Part shown: positions 29,544 through 39,100 of the stretch, piece after piece
Layout of the letters: every line of letters starts with the position of its first letter
How positions within the stretch are numbered: position 1 is the stretch's first letter
NCBI RefSeq assembly: GCF_026229185.1
Contig: NZ_JAGGJA010000017.1
Span: 35,770-99,769, forward strand
Direction: 5' to 3'
DNA: 64,000 bases
Source: Fodinibius salsisoli
GTDB taxonomy: Bacteria; Bacteroidota; Rhodothermia; Balneolales; Balneolaceae
Translations under genes and position numbers: made by a program
Notes under the pieces: generated by a model
What the model saw: the letters and a program-made list of their open reading frames with translations, nothing else
What the model was told of the DNA's origin: nothing
Databases searched by the model: none

Positions 29544-31109
29544 ATGAGATTGAAAATTTTTCTTTTCATTTCAATTTTATTCTTCATCATTTCCTGCAGT
29601 CAGGATGAAAAGCCATCTGTAAAAGTCCACCAACAAGTGAGCCCTGTACTCATCGGCAAAGATGCCAATCCGGTGCTGCGCATTGCCATTGAGGTAGACA
29701 GCTTGGGGCAGAACCAGACCGTTAACCGCATGTCTGTCAATACTAAAGGCACTACGGATATCAGTGATATAAAGAAAACGGACATGTACTATACTGGCAC
29801 CGATTCCTCTTTCAGTGCCGCAGATGCTTTCGGTGAGCCCCAACAACCAGGGGAAACTCTCCGATTTTCAGGTGAACAGCTCCTGCAGCCAGGAACGAAC
29901 TATTTTTGGGTTTCATATACCCTTAACCCTGGCATTGACCTGTTACATAGGGTAGATGCCAGACTGGAGTCGGTTAGGCTGTCTGGTGGCATAGAAATTA
30001 CATCCGTCAGTGGGGCCCAAGAAGGAGCCAAGCGTGTGGGCGTGGCTCTGCGCCAGCGAGGAGAGGGCGGAGTCCATACCTACCGCATTCCGGGTTTGGT
30101 GACCACAAATGAAGGTACCCTAATTGCTGCCTATGATATCAGGCATGAGGGGTCAGCCGACCTGCAGGGCGATATCGATGTGGGCATCAACCGGAGCACC
30201 GACGGCGGAAAATCTTGGGAGCAAATGCAGGTAATTATGGATATGGATGAATGGGGTGGACTTCCGGAAGATCAAAATGGCGTAGGAGATCCTTCTATTT
30301 TAGTGGATGAGCAGACCGGCACCATCTGGGTGGCGGCTCTCTGGACCCACGGAATGCCCGGCGGGCGAGCCTGGGATTCCTCGGGGCCCGGCCTTGAACC
30401 CGCCGAGACCGGCCAGTTTGTGGTAGTTAAAAGTGAAGACGATGGCCGCACATGGTCGGAGCCAATGAACATCACGAAACAGATTAAGCGGCCTGAATGG
30501 CGGCTGTTATTGCAAGGGCCTGGTAAGGGCATCACCATGGGCAACGGGACACTGGTCTTTCCCGCCCAATTTAGAGCTGCTGATGGAAAGCCGTATTCGA
30601 CCATAATTTATAGCGAGGATCATGGGGCGAGTTGGGAAATTGGCACTGGAGCCAAGTCCAACACCACTGAAGCACAAGTAGTTGAATTAAGCGATGGCTC
30701 GCTGATGCTTAATATGCGTGACAACCGTGGAGGATCACGGTCGGTCTATACTACGGAGGACCTGGGACAAACCTGGCAAAAACATCCTACCTCACGTTCG
30801 GCATTGCAGGAACCGGTCTGCCAGGCCAGCCTGATCCAATTCCCCTCTCCGGATAGTTCTCGGGCGCACTGGCTGCTGTTTTCTAACCCCAACAGCACCG
30901 AAGAACGCAAGAATATGACGATTAAGCTGAGCACGGACGATGGCAACAGTTGGAAGAGCGAGCATCAGCTACTTCTCAATGAAGACCGTGGTTTTGGCTA
31001 TTCATGCCTCACACCGGTGGATGACCAGACCGTAGGCATTTTGTATGAGGGCGTACGGGAGCTTTACTTCCAGAAAGTAACATTAAAAGAGGTGATGGAG
31101 AAGCAATGA
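29544..31109 (+). CDS. nanH: GH33 exo-alpha-sialidase, lipoprotein
   Basis: Releases terminal sialic acid from glycans at the cell surface or in the periplasm. The ATG at 29544 is preferred over an upstream in-frame TTG at 29535. Lipobox IISCSQ. Residues of about 25-150 match the BNR-associated N-terminal domain; the catalytic propeller starts with YRIPGL (the RIP arginine motif, about residue 172) and holds five Asp boxes: STDGGKSWE, SEDDGRTWS, SEDHGASWE, TEDLGQTWQ and STDDGNSWK. A conserved Glu/Tyr region follows (GILYEG near the end). Its stop overlaps the start of the truncated esterase gene (ATGA). Confidence 0.93.
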   Translation: MRLKIFLFISILFFIISCSQDEKPSVKVHQQVSPVLIGKDANPVLRIAIEVDSLGQNQTVNRMSVNTKGTTDISDIKKTDMYYTGTDSSFSAADAFGEPQQPGETLRFSGEQLLQPGTNYFWVSYTLNPGIDLLHRVDARLESVRLSGGIEITSVSGAQEGAKRVGVALRQRGEGGVHTYRIPGLVTTNEGTLIAAYDIRHEGSADLQGDIDVGINRSTDGGKSWEQMQVIMDMDEWGGLPEDQNGVGDPSILVDEQTGTIWVAALWTHGMPGGRAWDSSGPGLEPAETGQFVVVKSEDDGRTWSEPMNITKQIKRPEWRLLLQGPGKGITMGNGTLVFPAQFRAADGKPYSTIIYSEDHGASWEIGTGAKSNTTEAQVVELSDGSLMLNMRDNRGGSRSVYTTEDLGQTWQKHPTSRSALQEPVCQASLIQFPSPDSSRAHWLLFSNPNSTEERKNMTIKLSTDDGNSWKSEHQLLLNEDRGFGYSCLTPVDDQTVGILYEGVRELYFQKVTLKEVMEKQ

Positions 31110-31510
31110 AGAGATACGCTCTGTTGTTTCTATGCATTTTTACGGTGGGTACGGTGTCTGTTCAGGCACAGCTACATTTGCCTCAAATTTTTAGTGATCA
31201 TATGGTGATACAGCAAGAAAAGCCGATACTTGTATGGGGAGCTGAAGCAGGCGAATCCGTGACGATACAACATTTTTCACAAACCATTACTGACAGCACT
31301 GGAGCCTGGAGGTCAGAGTTGCCAGCTATGAAAGCGGGCGGTCCATTTAATCTGACAAATTTTATGTCAAAAGGTTCAGTCACGTTCATAGATATGCTGA
31401 TTGGTGGGATGTGGGTTGCATCCGGTCAGTCAAATATGGCTTGGTTACTAAATCAGTCTAATACCGTAAGTTTTCGTCTGACTATGAATGAACTGGATCA
31501 AAGAGCATAA
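31106..31510 (+). pseudogene. Truncated sialate O-acetylesterase
   Basis: The first 134 residues match the start of the sialate O-acetylesterase family: signal peptide ending VQAQ, LPQIFSDHMVIQQEKPILVW, and the catalytic-serine motif WVASGQSNMAW. Family members usually run to about 450-650 residues, but here the frame stops 20 residues after that motif and the NanA-like gene begins 35 nt later. The rest of the SGNH domain, including the Asp-His pair, is gone, probably through an internal deletion. The stub is not expected to be active, so acetylated sialic acids would need another esterase. Confidence 0.82.
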
Positions 31511-31544
31511 GATTTTAACGTTAGTTTTAATATTAGTTTCAAAT

Positions 31545-32468
31545 ATGAGCAATCAAAAAATTAAAGGATTAGTCGCAGCGCCCTTTACTCCAATGAATGA
31601 AAATAGGAGTATTAATCTATCATTAATTCCAAAGTTATATGAGCGATTTCAACAAAACGATGTGATTGGAGTCTTCATCAATGGATCTACCAGTGAGGGA
31701 TTATCGCTAACCACCAACGAGCGAAAAGCACTAACCGAGGCTTGGAACGAAGTAATTGATGATGGGTTTAAGCTTCTGGTTCATGTTGGTCATACCAGTA
31801 TAGAAGATGCCAAAAATCTTGCGAGGCATGCAACAGATTTAAAGTCCGTCTCAGGTATTTCTACGGTAGGACCTTTTTATCAAAAACCTGATTCGACGAA
31901 AGAGTTGGTTGAATTTTGCAGAGAGATTGCTACAGAAGCTCCGGAGGTACCATTTTATTATTATCATATTCCTCCAATTACAGCAGTTAACTTTCCAATG
32001 CATGATTTTTTAAGTCTCGCTTCGGATGAGATACCAACGCTGGCTGGAATAAAGTTTAGTAATCATGACTATGTAGACTTTAGTCAGTGCCTGGAATTCC
32101 AGGATGAGCGCTTTGATATCATGTTCGGGAATGATGAGCTACTGAGCTGTGGACTCATGCTGGGTGCCCATGGTTTTGTAGGAAGTACCTATAATCTATT
32201 TCCAGAATTATACCACAAAATTTTTGAAGCCTTTGAAGAAGATAACCTAAAAAGAGTTCAGCATTTACAGCGAAAATCAATGGAATACGTGCAAACTATC
32301 GACGAGTATGGAGGATATAATGGAGCGGCCAAAGGGGTAATGAAGTTGTTAGGCATCGACTGTGGACCAGCTCGGTTACCTCTAAAAACGCCTTCAAATG
32401 GTCAACTTGATAAGTTAGAAGTAGCTCTTAGAAAGAAAGGATTCTTTAAATATACTCAGAAAAGATAG
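31545..32468 (+). CDS. nanA: N-acetylneuraminate lyase-like aldolase
   Basis: DHDPS/NAL-family class I aldolase expected to cleave N-acetylneuraminate to ManNAc and pyruvate. A frame extension to 31488 exists, but homology starts at the ATG 31545 (MSNQKIKGLVAAPFTPM). Key motifs: GSTSEGLSL (substrate carboxylate loop, about residue 47), FYYYHIPPITAVNF (Tyr, about 137) and the Schiff-base Lys in LAGIKFSNHDY (about 167). Length 308 is typical. Last gene of the plus-strand sialic acid operon; its product ManNAc is the substrate of the AGE epimerase encoded in the divergent operon. Confidence 0.92.
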   Translation: MSNQKIKGLVAAPFTPMNENRSINLSLIPKLYERFQQNDVIGVFINGSTSEGLSLTTNERKALTEAWNEVIDDGFKLLVHVGHTSIEDAKNLARHATDLKSVSGISTVGPFYQKPDSTKELVEFCREIATEAPEVPFYYYHIPPITAVNFPMHDFLSLASDEIPTLAGIKFSNHDYVDFSQCLEFQDERFDIMFGNDELLSCGLMLGAHGFVGSTYNLFPELYHKIFEAFEEDNLKRVQHLQRKSMEYVQTIDEYGGYNGAAKGVMKLLGIDCGPARLPLKTPSNGQLDKLEVALRKKGFFKYTQKR

Positions 32469-32757
32469 ACCTCATAAATAGAATGTGTAACGACAGTAAA
32501 ATTCTATGTTTATTATGTTAATAACTAATTGTCGTATAATGCCGAATTATGTAAAGGAGAGATAAGTGGACCCAGCGAGTATTTGAGGTAGGGGAGAGGT
32601 GTTGGGAAGGTCAAAAATTCCTTGTCAAACCGGTTCGATTTGTAAGATAAATGAAAGTTAGGTAAAGTGGCAGTGGCCAGCTTTTGGTTTGAAATAGAAT
32701 TCTATCAATGAAGATGCAGACATTCTTCTTGATACTTGCTTTTTAAAAGGTTTAGTA
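32469..32757. other. Intergenic region between nanA and the serine hydrolase gene
   Basis: The two genes converge here. No gene is seen. A short palindrome ATAAT-GCCGA-ATTAT lies at 32536-32550 and may mark an old recombination or terminator site, but nothing confirms this. Confidence 0.3.
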
Positions 32758-33840
32758 TTATTTCGCCTGTGCTGTGTTTTCTACAACAATGCTCCGTATT
32801 AATTCTAATGTTTCAGTGCTTTGATATTTAACCGTGGCTTTATTGAATCGATCCCGTTGTAATCTTGCTACAACTAATTCAATATCGGGAAAAACGATAC
32901 AGTTGTTATCCCCACTTCCTGCCGCCGCATAATTTGAACGCTCTGGATCTAGCCACCAAAGGAAACCATAGTTTTTCATGATCGGACTTGAGGTAGTTGA
33001 TTGTTCTACCCAGGAGGTTGATACAATTTGGTGTCCGTTCCAATTTCCTTTATTTAACATTAATTGACCAATTTTGGCAAAATCACGCAATGTCGTTCTG
33101 GTACCGCCGAAAGTCACAGTATTATGATATTCATCTACTAACATAATGGTTGAATCCATTTTTAAGGGGTTAAATAGACGCTCCCGGGCGTATTGTGATA
33201 CTGGCATGCCAGCAGCCCGTTTTAATATCGGCGAAAGTAGTTGAACTCCTTCATTACTATATGAAAAATGCTTTCCGGGAGGCCAATCGAGTTCTAAGTC
33301 AAGAACGTAAGCGTTGTGATTCTTTTGGCCTACTACACCTGGATGCCGGTTTTTATTATCATGGGGTTGGTCAACCCGAGGGACGGTTATTTCTCCACCA
33401 GTATGATCTCGAAGACCAGCTGTCATAGTGAGAAGATGTCTTATAGTTACTCCGGCTTTTGCTCCAGCCGTCCACTCAGGTATGTATTTTGCAACTGGAT
33501 CATCGATACTTTCAATAGATCCATCTTTGATAAGAATGCCTGTGAGGAGCCCCGTCCACGATTTAACAGCAGAACGAGTTCCAATCCATGGCAGATAATC
33601 CTTCGGGCGATACCATTGCTGTACAATATATCCCTTATAAGCAACAAGGCATCCTGAAGCTCCGGAACGGCGGCATCGTTCGAGATGCGATTGTAATGCC
33701 TCTTTATTCAAGTCTAAGGTATCGGGATTGGCTACGGGCCAATAATTTACAGGGGCTTCAATTGTTCCTTGACCAAGCCCCTGGCCATTAACGGACGTTG
33801 CGATTAAGAATAAGCCGATAATGTATAAAATAGATTTCAT
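32758..33840 (-). CDS. Secreted class-C beta-lactamase-family serine hydrolase
   Basis: Penicillin-binding-protein-like hydrolase. Signal peptide (SILYIIGLFLIATSVNGQ), then the nucleophile motif SAVK (S-x-x-K) in GTRSAVKSWTGLL (about residue 88), and the second motif YSN in HFSYSNEGVQL (about 192). Length of 360 is normal for the family, which includes esterases and D-amino-acid peptidases as well as beta-lactamases. Position next to the sialic acid locus might suggest an esterase role that replaces the broken O-acetylesterase, but that is speculative. Convergent with nanA, so separately expressed. Confidence 0.83.
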   Translation of the reverse strand: MKSILYIIGLFLIATSVNGQGLGQGTIEAPVNYWPVANPDTLDLNKEALQSHLERCRRSGASGCLVAYKGYIVQQWYRPKDYLPWIGTRSAVKSWTGLLTGILIKDGSIESIDDPVAKYIPEWTAGAKAGVTIRHLLTMTAGLRDHTGGEITVPRVDQPHDNKNRHPGVVGQKNHNAYVLDLELDWPPGKHFSYSNEGVQLLSPILKRAAGMPVSQYARERLFNPLKMDSTIMLVDEYHNTVTFGGTRTTLRDFAKIGQLMLNKGNWNGHQIVSTSWVEQSTTSSPIMKNYGFLWWLDPERSNYAAAGSGDNNCIVFPDIELVVARLQRDRFNKATVKYQSTETLELIRSIVVENTAQAK

Positions 33841-33927
33841 AATGGTCCCTTCTGTATCGATAAATAATTAACTTCTTATATAGTACTATTATATTAGTAA
33901 TTATGCCAATTCAATTAATCCATAATG

Positions 33928-34977
33928 TTATTTGTGTCGGCTTGTGAGTTTTGCCCCATTCAATAACCTTGCTAAAAATTCAGCATCACTCCAAGTGAGG
34001 TCAGCTGTTCCTAACCTAACGACCACTAATTTTTTCGATGGGATGATATAAAGCCTTCGGTTAGAACGACCGGCGGCCATGTAAAGGTCAGTAGGGGCTC
34101 CATCATAAATGAGTCGTTCGTTATTAAGTCCCTGGAGAAGCATAATATCTTCTGGAAGCTTCTGTAAAAAATCATTGTCAGATTTAATCTTTTTATTTAA
34201 CCAAACTCCCATACCATAGCTGGGACTGGCTGTTGTAGGAACTGTAAGCTGGCTAATGTCATTAACGATTGTTTCTTCATTCCAAACTCCTCCGTCCACC
34301 AGAAAATTTCCAATCCGGCCTAATTCTTGGGCGGTTAAGTTAGCGCCATCAAAGAATCTGGGAAACATTGTTACGTTAGATTGAGTACACTCTTGAGTAG
34401 TTATCCAATACCCACCTTTAATTCCAAGTGGTTTTAAAACTCGGTTGCGTAAATAATCCAATCCTACTCGTCTTTCAATTAAGAGGCCAAATAATTGGAA
34501 AGCTGTTGGGCCATAACGAAATTCCTCACCTGGCGGGTGCCTTAAAGGTGCTTTAATACTTTGCTTAATTGATGGATATGTTTCATCAGTACTAAGACCA
34601 CTTGTAAGATGCAGAAGCTGCGAGACTGTTATTTTTGACTTTTGTGGGTCTTTTTTCCATTCCGTAAGTGTTTTGCTGACCAACTCGTCTAAGGTAAGTA
34701 TTCCATCGTCTATAGCAGCCAAAGCCATTAGGCCAGAAAGCAAAGTACTTGCCTCAAAAATTGGATATCTTTTTTCTGGATCAGCTCCATTTTGATATCT
34801 TTCTAAAATCTGATCTCCATTTTTCCATATCAGCAGTGCTTTACCTGATTTTTCAGCAGAATATTTTTCTGCCATTTCTAACCGGCTCGCTCTTTCTATG
34901 CTGGTTTCTTTAGTCCTTAGGCATCCAATGGTAAAAATTAAAACCAAAAATACAGGATATTTTATTTTCTGTAACAT
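33928..34977 (-). CDS. Beta-lactamase-fold lipoprotein lacking the catalytic lysine
   Basis: Same superfamily as the neighbouring serine hydrolase, 87 nt upstream of it on the same strand. A lipobox (FTIGCLR) marks a lipoprotein. The nucleophile region reads ASTLLSG, so the S-x-x-K lysine is replaced by Leu, and the YSN motif reads YGP (EEFRYGPTAFQLFG). The surrounding family motifs (LLHLTSGLS; ELGRIGNFLVDGGVWN) are intact, so it is a full-length but probably inactive or altered enzyme, perhaps a binding protein. The two genes may stem from an old duplication. Confidence 0.72.
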   Translation of the reverse strand: MLQKIKYPVFLVLIFTIGCLRTKETSIERASRLEMAEKYSAEKSGKALLIWKNGDQILERYQNGADPEKRYPIFEASTLLSGLMALAAIDDGILTLDELVSKTLTEWKKDPQKSKITVSQLLHLTSGLSTDETYPSIKQSIKAPLRHPPGEEFRYGPTAFQLFGLLIERRVGLDYLRNRVLKPLGIKGGYWITTQECTQSNVTMFPRFFDGANLTAQELGRIGNFLVDGGVWNEETIVNDISQLTVPTTASPSYGMGVWLNKKIKSDNDFLQKLPEDIMLLQGLNNERLIYDGAPTDLYMAAGRSNRRLYIIPSKKLVVVRLGTADLTWSDAEFLARLLNGAKLTSRHK

Positions 34978-35185
34978 AATAATAGATGAAACTTGATTAA
35001 TTTATCAGCCAAAAGGAGAACTAGTGTAGCCAAGACACCTCAATAGGTACAAGTAGGGATGTTTGGTTAATTAAAATGATGAGTTAATGGATGATAATAT
35101 TATTATTGTAGTATTTAAACCCTAATTCAAAAATGATAATTAAAAAAGAAATAAAGGCAGGTCCCTTAAATCTTTTGTATTCAAA

Positions 35186-35284
35186 TTAGGGTATACCCTA
35201 AATCGGTACGGTTTTCCAGATCCGGAATCGTTGTTTATGGGCTGATATTGCAGGTTTGAATACAACACCCTAATTTCGGTACAG
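35186..35284. promoter_or_regulatory. Resolvase binding sites (res-like)
   Basis: A perfect 16-bp palindrome TTAGGGTATACCCTAA (35186-35201) and two copies of ACCCTAA(A/TT)TCGGTAC (35195-35209 and 35267-35282) lie directly before the truncated serine recombinase gene. Repeats of this type upstream of a resolvase gene are usually its recombination and operator sites. Confidence 0.5.
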
Positions 35285-35308
35285 TTGAATGCCAACTATA
35301 CCAATATA

Positions 35309-35674
35309 ATGATGAAAGCCACCTACGTACGCGTGTCGACCTTTGAGCAAAACATTTCCCGCCAGCTGGAGGGTAAAGAAGGGGAGGTCTATTGGGATAA
35401 AGTTTCCGGCATGGTCGCCTTTGAAAATCGGGAGGACGCGGCCCAGCTGCTGGCCGACGCCGAAGCCGGGAAGATCGAGGAGGTCGAAGTGCATTCGATC
35501 GATCGCCTGGGTCGGGACGCGATCAACGTGCTGCAAACCATCAAACGATTTACCGAGCTGGGGGTGAATGTGAAATCCCAAAAGGAAGGGCTGAACACCA
35601 GCAACAGATTGGCCACCTGTTTGACTGAGGGTATGAGGTTGTTGGTTCTCCGGATACGTTTAACCGATGGCTGA
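35309..35674 (+). pseudogene. Truncated serine recombinase (resolvase) fragment
   Basis: The N-terminal catalytic domain of a resolvase/invertase is present: ATYVRVSTFEQNISRQ (nucleophile Ser in YVRVST) and VEVHSIDRLGRDAINVLQTI (the DRLGR motif). Homology stops after KSQKEGLNT at about 35592, well before the E-helix and helix-turn-helix domain; from there the DNA matches the DUF2384 antitoxin gene at 40497 and the frame reads it out of phase. The protein lacks its DNA-binding domain and is presumed inactive. The upstream TTG (35285) is an unlikely start compared with the ATGs at 35309 and 35312. Confidence 0.83.
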
Positions 35675-35792
35675 ACTCGCCTATTTTGGCGCTGGGTAAA
35701 ACTACGCCCCCCTTAGCTATTTGGATACCGAAGAAGGGGTCCAGTCTGTTCTTGATGTCTTTACACGCTTGGAATGGGGCGTGTACTCCTGA
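35592..35792 (+). pseudogene. Degraded copy of the DUF2384 antitoxin gene
   Basis: About 200 bp closely matching 40497-40695, the intact small DUF2384 gene, from the shared TGAACACCAGCAACAGA to the shared end GGCGTGTACTCCTGA. A TGA interrupts the frame early (CTGTTTGACTGA), and two extra Cs in ACGCCCCCC shift it later, so no product is made. The sequence is fused to the broken resolvase at its left end. Confidence 0.82.
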
Positions 35793-35902
35793 ATTGTGTG
35801 AACTTTAGCATCAGAAGGGGAGGGCGATAAATTCGATTTCTTCTTGAAAAAATCTTACCTTTCAGGATCATTTTATATCTATAGATTGAGGGTGAGGCCA
35901 TA

Positions 35903-36136
35903 ATGGCTGTCGATAAAAAGTTTTGCGGAGTTAGAGTAACAGCGCACTTAAATGGGACCCAAGTGTTTTCTGGGCTGGTTGAGGAATTATCTGTTTATTT
36001 GGCCCAAGGACACCCGGTAGACAAAATTTTAGTTCATGAGCAAGAGCATATCCCATCGATCCAAATGAACTATGAGGAGTTTGTCCTTTTGGTTGGCGAT
36101 CCTCCCTTCCCAGATAATGTGTTGTCAGGGTTTTAA
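35903..36136 (+). CDS. Small hypothetical protein, 77 aa
   Basis: Not recognised. A plausible ribosome site (GAGGGTGAGG) lies 7 nt before the ATG. The product is acidic and soluble with no membrane segment; contains FSGLVEELSVYLAQGHPVD and ends NVLSGF. It sits between the recombination scar and the histidine kinase gene, which runs toward it. Could be a genuine small gene or a remnant. Confidence 0.45.
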   Translation: MAVDKKFCGVRVTAHLNGTQVFSGLVEELSVYLAQGHPVDKILVHEQEHIPSIQMNYEEFVLLVGDPPFPDNVLSGF

Positions 36137-36166
36137 ACACGAGCTTCACATTGTTGGAGTGATGAA

Positions 36167-39100
36167 TTAATGTTCGGTTTTGGTAAAGGCCGAGGATCCA
36201 ACCCCTTTTACGTCCCCTTTTTTAAATTCCAGGCGAAAAGAAAGCCCCTCAGTGAGGGGTTCATACTGGTAGGTTCCCTCCAGCTGGTTGGTAAGCTGGC
36301 GAATAAGTAACAGGCCTAACGAGGTGGTTTTGCTATTGTCAAATCCCTCGGGAACCCCCACGCCGTTATCAACAATAGTTAGCTGTACCTTCTCCTTCCG
36401 TTGACGTAAGGAAATACTTATCATTCCATTCTGCCTTCCCTTCAAGCCGTGTTTTATGCTGTTCGTTATCACTTCATTTATAATTAACGAACAGGGGATG
36501 GCATGGTTCACATTCAGTATAACCGGATCAAGGTCTAATTTCCATGTTACTTCAACATCATTTGTTAATGTTTTAATCACGCTCGTGGCCAGTTCTTTGA
36601 CCACCTCAGAAAACATAAGCCGGGTAAAGGTGCTCGATTGGTACAGCATCTCATGGATCGTGGCCATGGATTTAATACGACTAACACCGTCAAGGAGTTT
36701 GTTTTTTACTTGAGGGTGGTCCACCTCAAATGCCTGCAATTGCATCATCCCCGATACGACGGCCAGGTTATTTTTCACCCGGTGATGAATTTCAGTCAAT
36801 AAGGTTTCCTTTTCCCCAAGGGCTTCCCGTAACTCTTGCTCTTGTTGCTTAAGTCGGGTTATGTCCTGAAGGGCTCCAATCATGCGTACGGCTTCACCCT
36901 CTGTATCTCGAATTATAAACCCGCGTTCCAGGATATGAACATAGGTCCCATCTGCCAAAGCAAAGCGGTATTCGGCATTCCATTCGGTGGCTGAGGAGTC
37001 TGACAAGGTGGACTCCAAGCTTTCTTGGGTCGTGGCCAAATCATCGGGATGGACATTTTGGGCCCACTGGCCAATATTAAAGACCTCTTGGCCATTGGTA
37101 TGACAGAATTTTTCCGAATAGCTATCGTCCCATTTCAAAGTATCGCGCTGGATATCCCAGTCGTAGACGATATCCTCAGTGGCTCGGGTGACATACTCAT
37201 AGCGCTCCAGGCTTTCTTTTAGCTTTTGTTCGCGTTCTTTTTGATCGGTCACATCCCGCGAATTGGCTACATATCCTTCGACTGCGGGATTATCCAACAG
37301 GTTGGTAATAACTGTTGCAATCCATCGCCATTCGCCTTTATTATTTTTAAATAAAAAAGGGTCAGTAGTAACTCTTTGCCCGCTCGATAGGCTTGATAAG
37401 GTCTGCTGTACCCGAGAGGTATGATCGTCATGAATATAATCAAAGGCATTGGTGCCAATAAATTCATCTGGGGAAATGCCCAGAATAGATTCCGAAGAGG
37501 GGGCCACGTACGTATAGTTTGCCTCTTTATCCAGGATGGCAATTAAATCAGAGCCATCCTGAACTAAGGATTTAAATCGTTGTTCCCGCAGTGCCAACTC
37601 CTGCTCTGCCTTTGCCTTTTCAAAGCTGTCGAACAGTAGCCGTAGTAAGTGGACTACCCGGTCAATAGTATTTCGTTCTCTATGGGATGGGTGATGCTGG
37701 TTTTTATAATAAATGGCAAAGGTGGCGATCACCTGCTGGTTATGACCCAAGACCGGTTGTGACCAGCAGGCGCTAAAATTGTATTTTCTTCCCAAGTGCC
37801 GATACCCTTCCCATTGTGGATCTTCAAAAATATTTTCTGATATTACTGGCTCTTTTTGGTAAGCAGCAGTGCCACAAGCCCCCGCATTAGGTCCAATAGT
37901 CAGATCTTCTATGGCTTCTACATACTCCGGGGGCAGGCTGGGGGCCGCCAGGGGATATAGCCTACCGTTCACGATGCGTTGCAGTGAACACCGCATGCGG
38001 GGGTGTAATGTTTCTAGTTTTTGTAAAAGCTCCTCGGCGAGTCCGGATAACTCCACTTCCCCAATGGTATTTTTTTCCAGGATATCACGCTCTATTTTTT
38101 CCATCTGAGTGTAATATTGTCGGTCGGTAACCTCATGGCAATTAATCACATAGCCGTCTATAATACCATCATCGGAAAGGTCCGATCCAATGCTTTCTTT
38201 CCAAATCCAATGGCCCTCTTTATGCTTGAATCGGAAGGGTAAGGTGTGTTGATTGCCTTCCTGACTTTGTAAATTATCAAAGGCTTGCTGGATTCGATCC
38301 CGGTCCTCCGGGTGCATGTACGCAAAGGCATCTTGACCGAGCAGTTCCCACGAGGTCCACCCGGTGATTTGCTTGTAATTATCACTGGCGTAGCGAAAAA
38401 TCCCATGCTCATCCAATACCGCAATCATGCTTGCCCCGGATTGGACCAGCGACTTAAACTTTTGCTCACTTAGTTTTAACTCATGCTGGGCCTGACGCTT
38501 TTCGGTCACATCTTCGGCGAGCACCATGGAAGCGGTTTGTCCATTATACTCAATTGAGTTTCGTTTTATGTTTACCTGTATCAGTGTTCCGTCTTTTGTT
38601 TGATGCCGGAACTGCCCTTCAAAATAGTGGTCTTTGTGGTTAGGGGGCTGTCTTGTAGCCTCCAAAAGCTCAGGGATATCGTCCTCGGGCCGTATGTCTT
38701 TTAACGTCATGGCTAAAAACTCTGCTCGGGTGTACCCGTAGTGTTCAATTGCGGCTTGGTTGACATCCAAAAACTGTAGTGTTTGCGGGTCATATACCCA
38801 AACCGGTTGGGGAGATAAGTCAAAAATCTCCCGGTATTTTTTCTCTGACCTCTTGCGATCTGTGATATCCTGGAAACTTCCATACACCCGGATACACTCT
38901 CTATCCTTAAACTCTGCTTGTCCGATATTACGTATCCAAAGCTTATTGCCTTTTCCGGTTTCAACCAGTAATTCATTATCGTAGGGCTTTCCTTGGGAAA
39001 CGGCTTGTTTAAAGTCGTTCTCTGCTTGTTTTCGACTTTGAGGTTCAATGAACGACAGGGTATCTTCTACCGTCGGTTTATAGTCAGCCTTCACTTCGAG

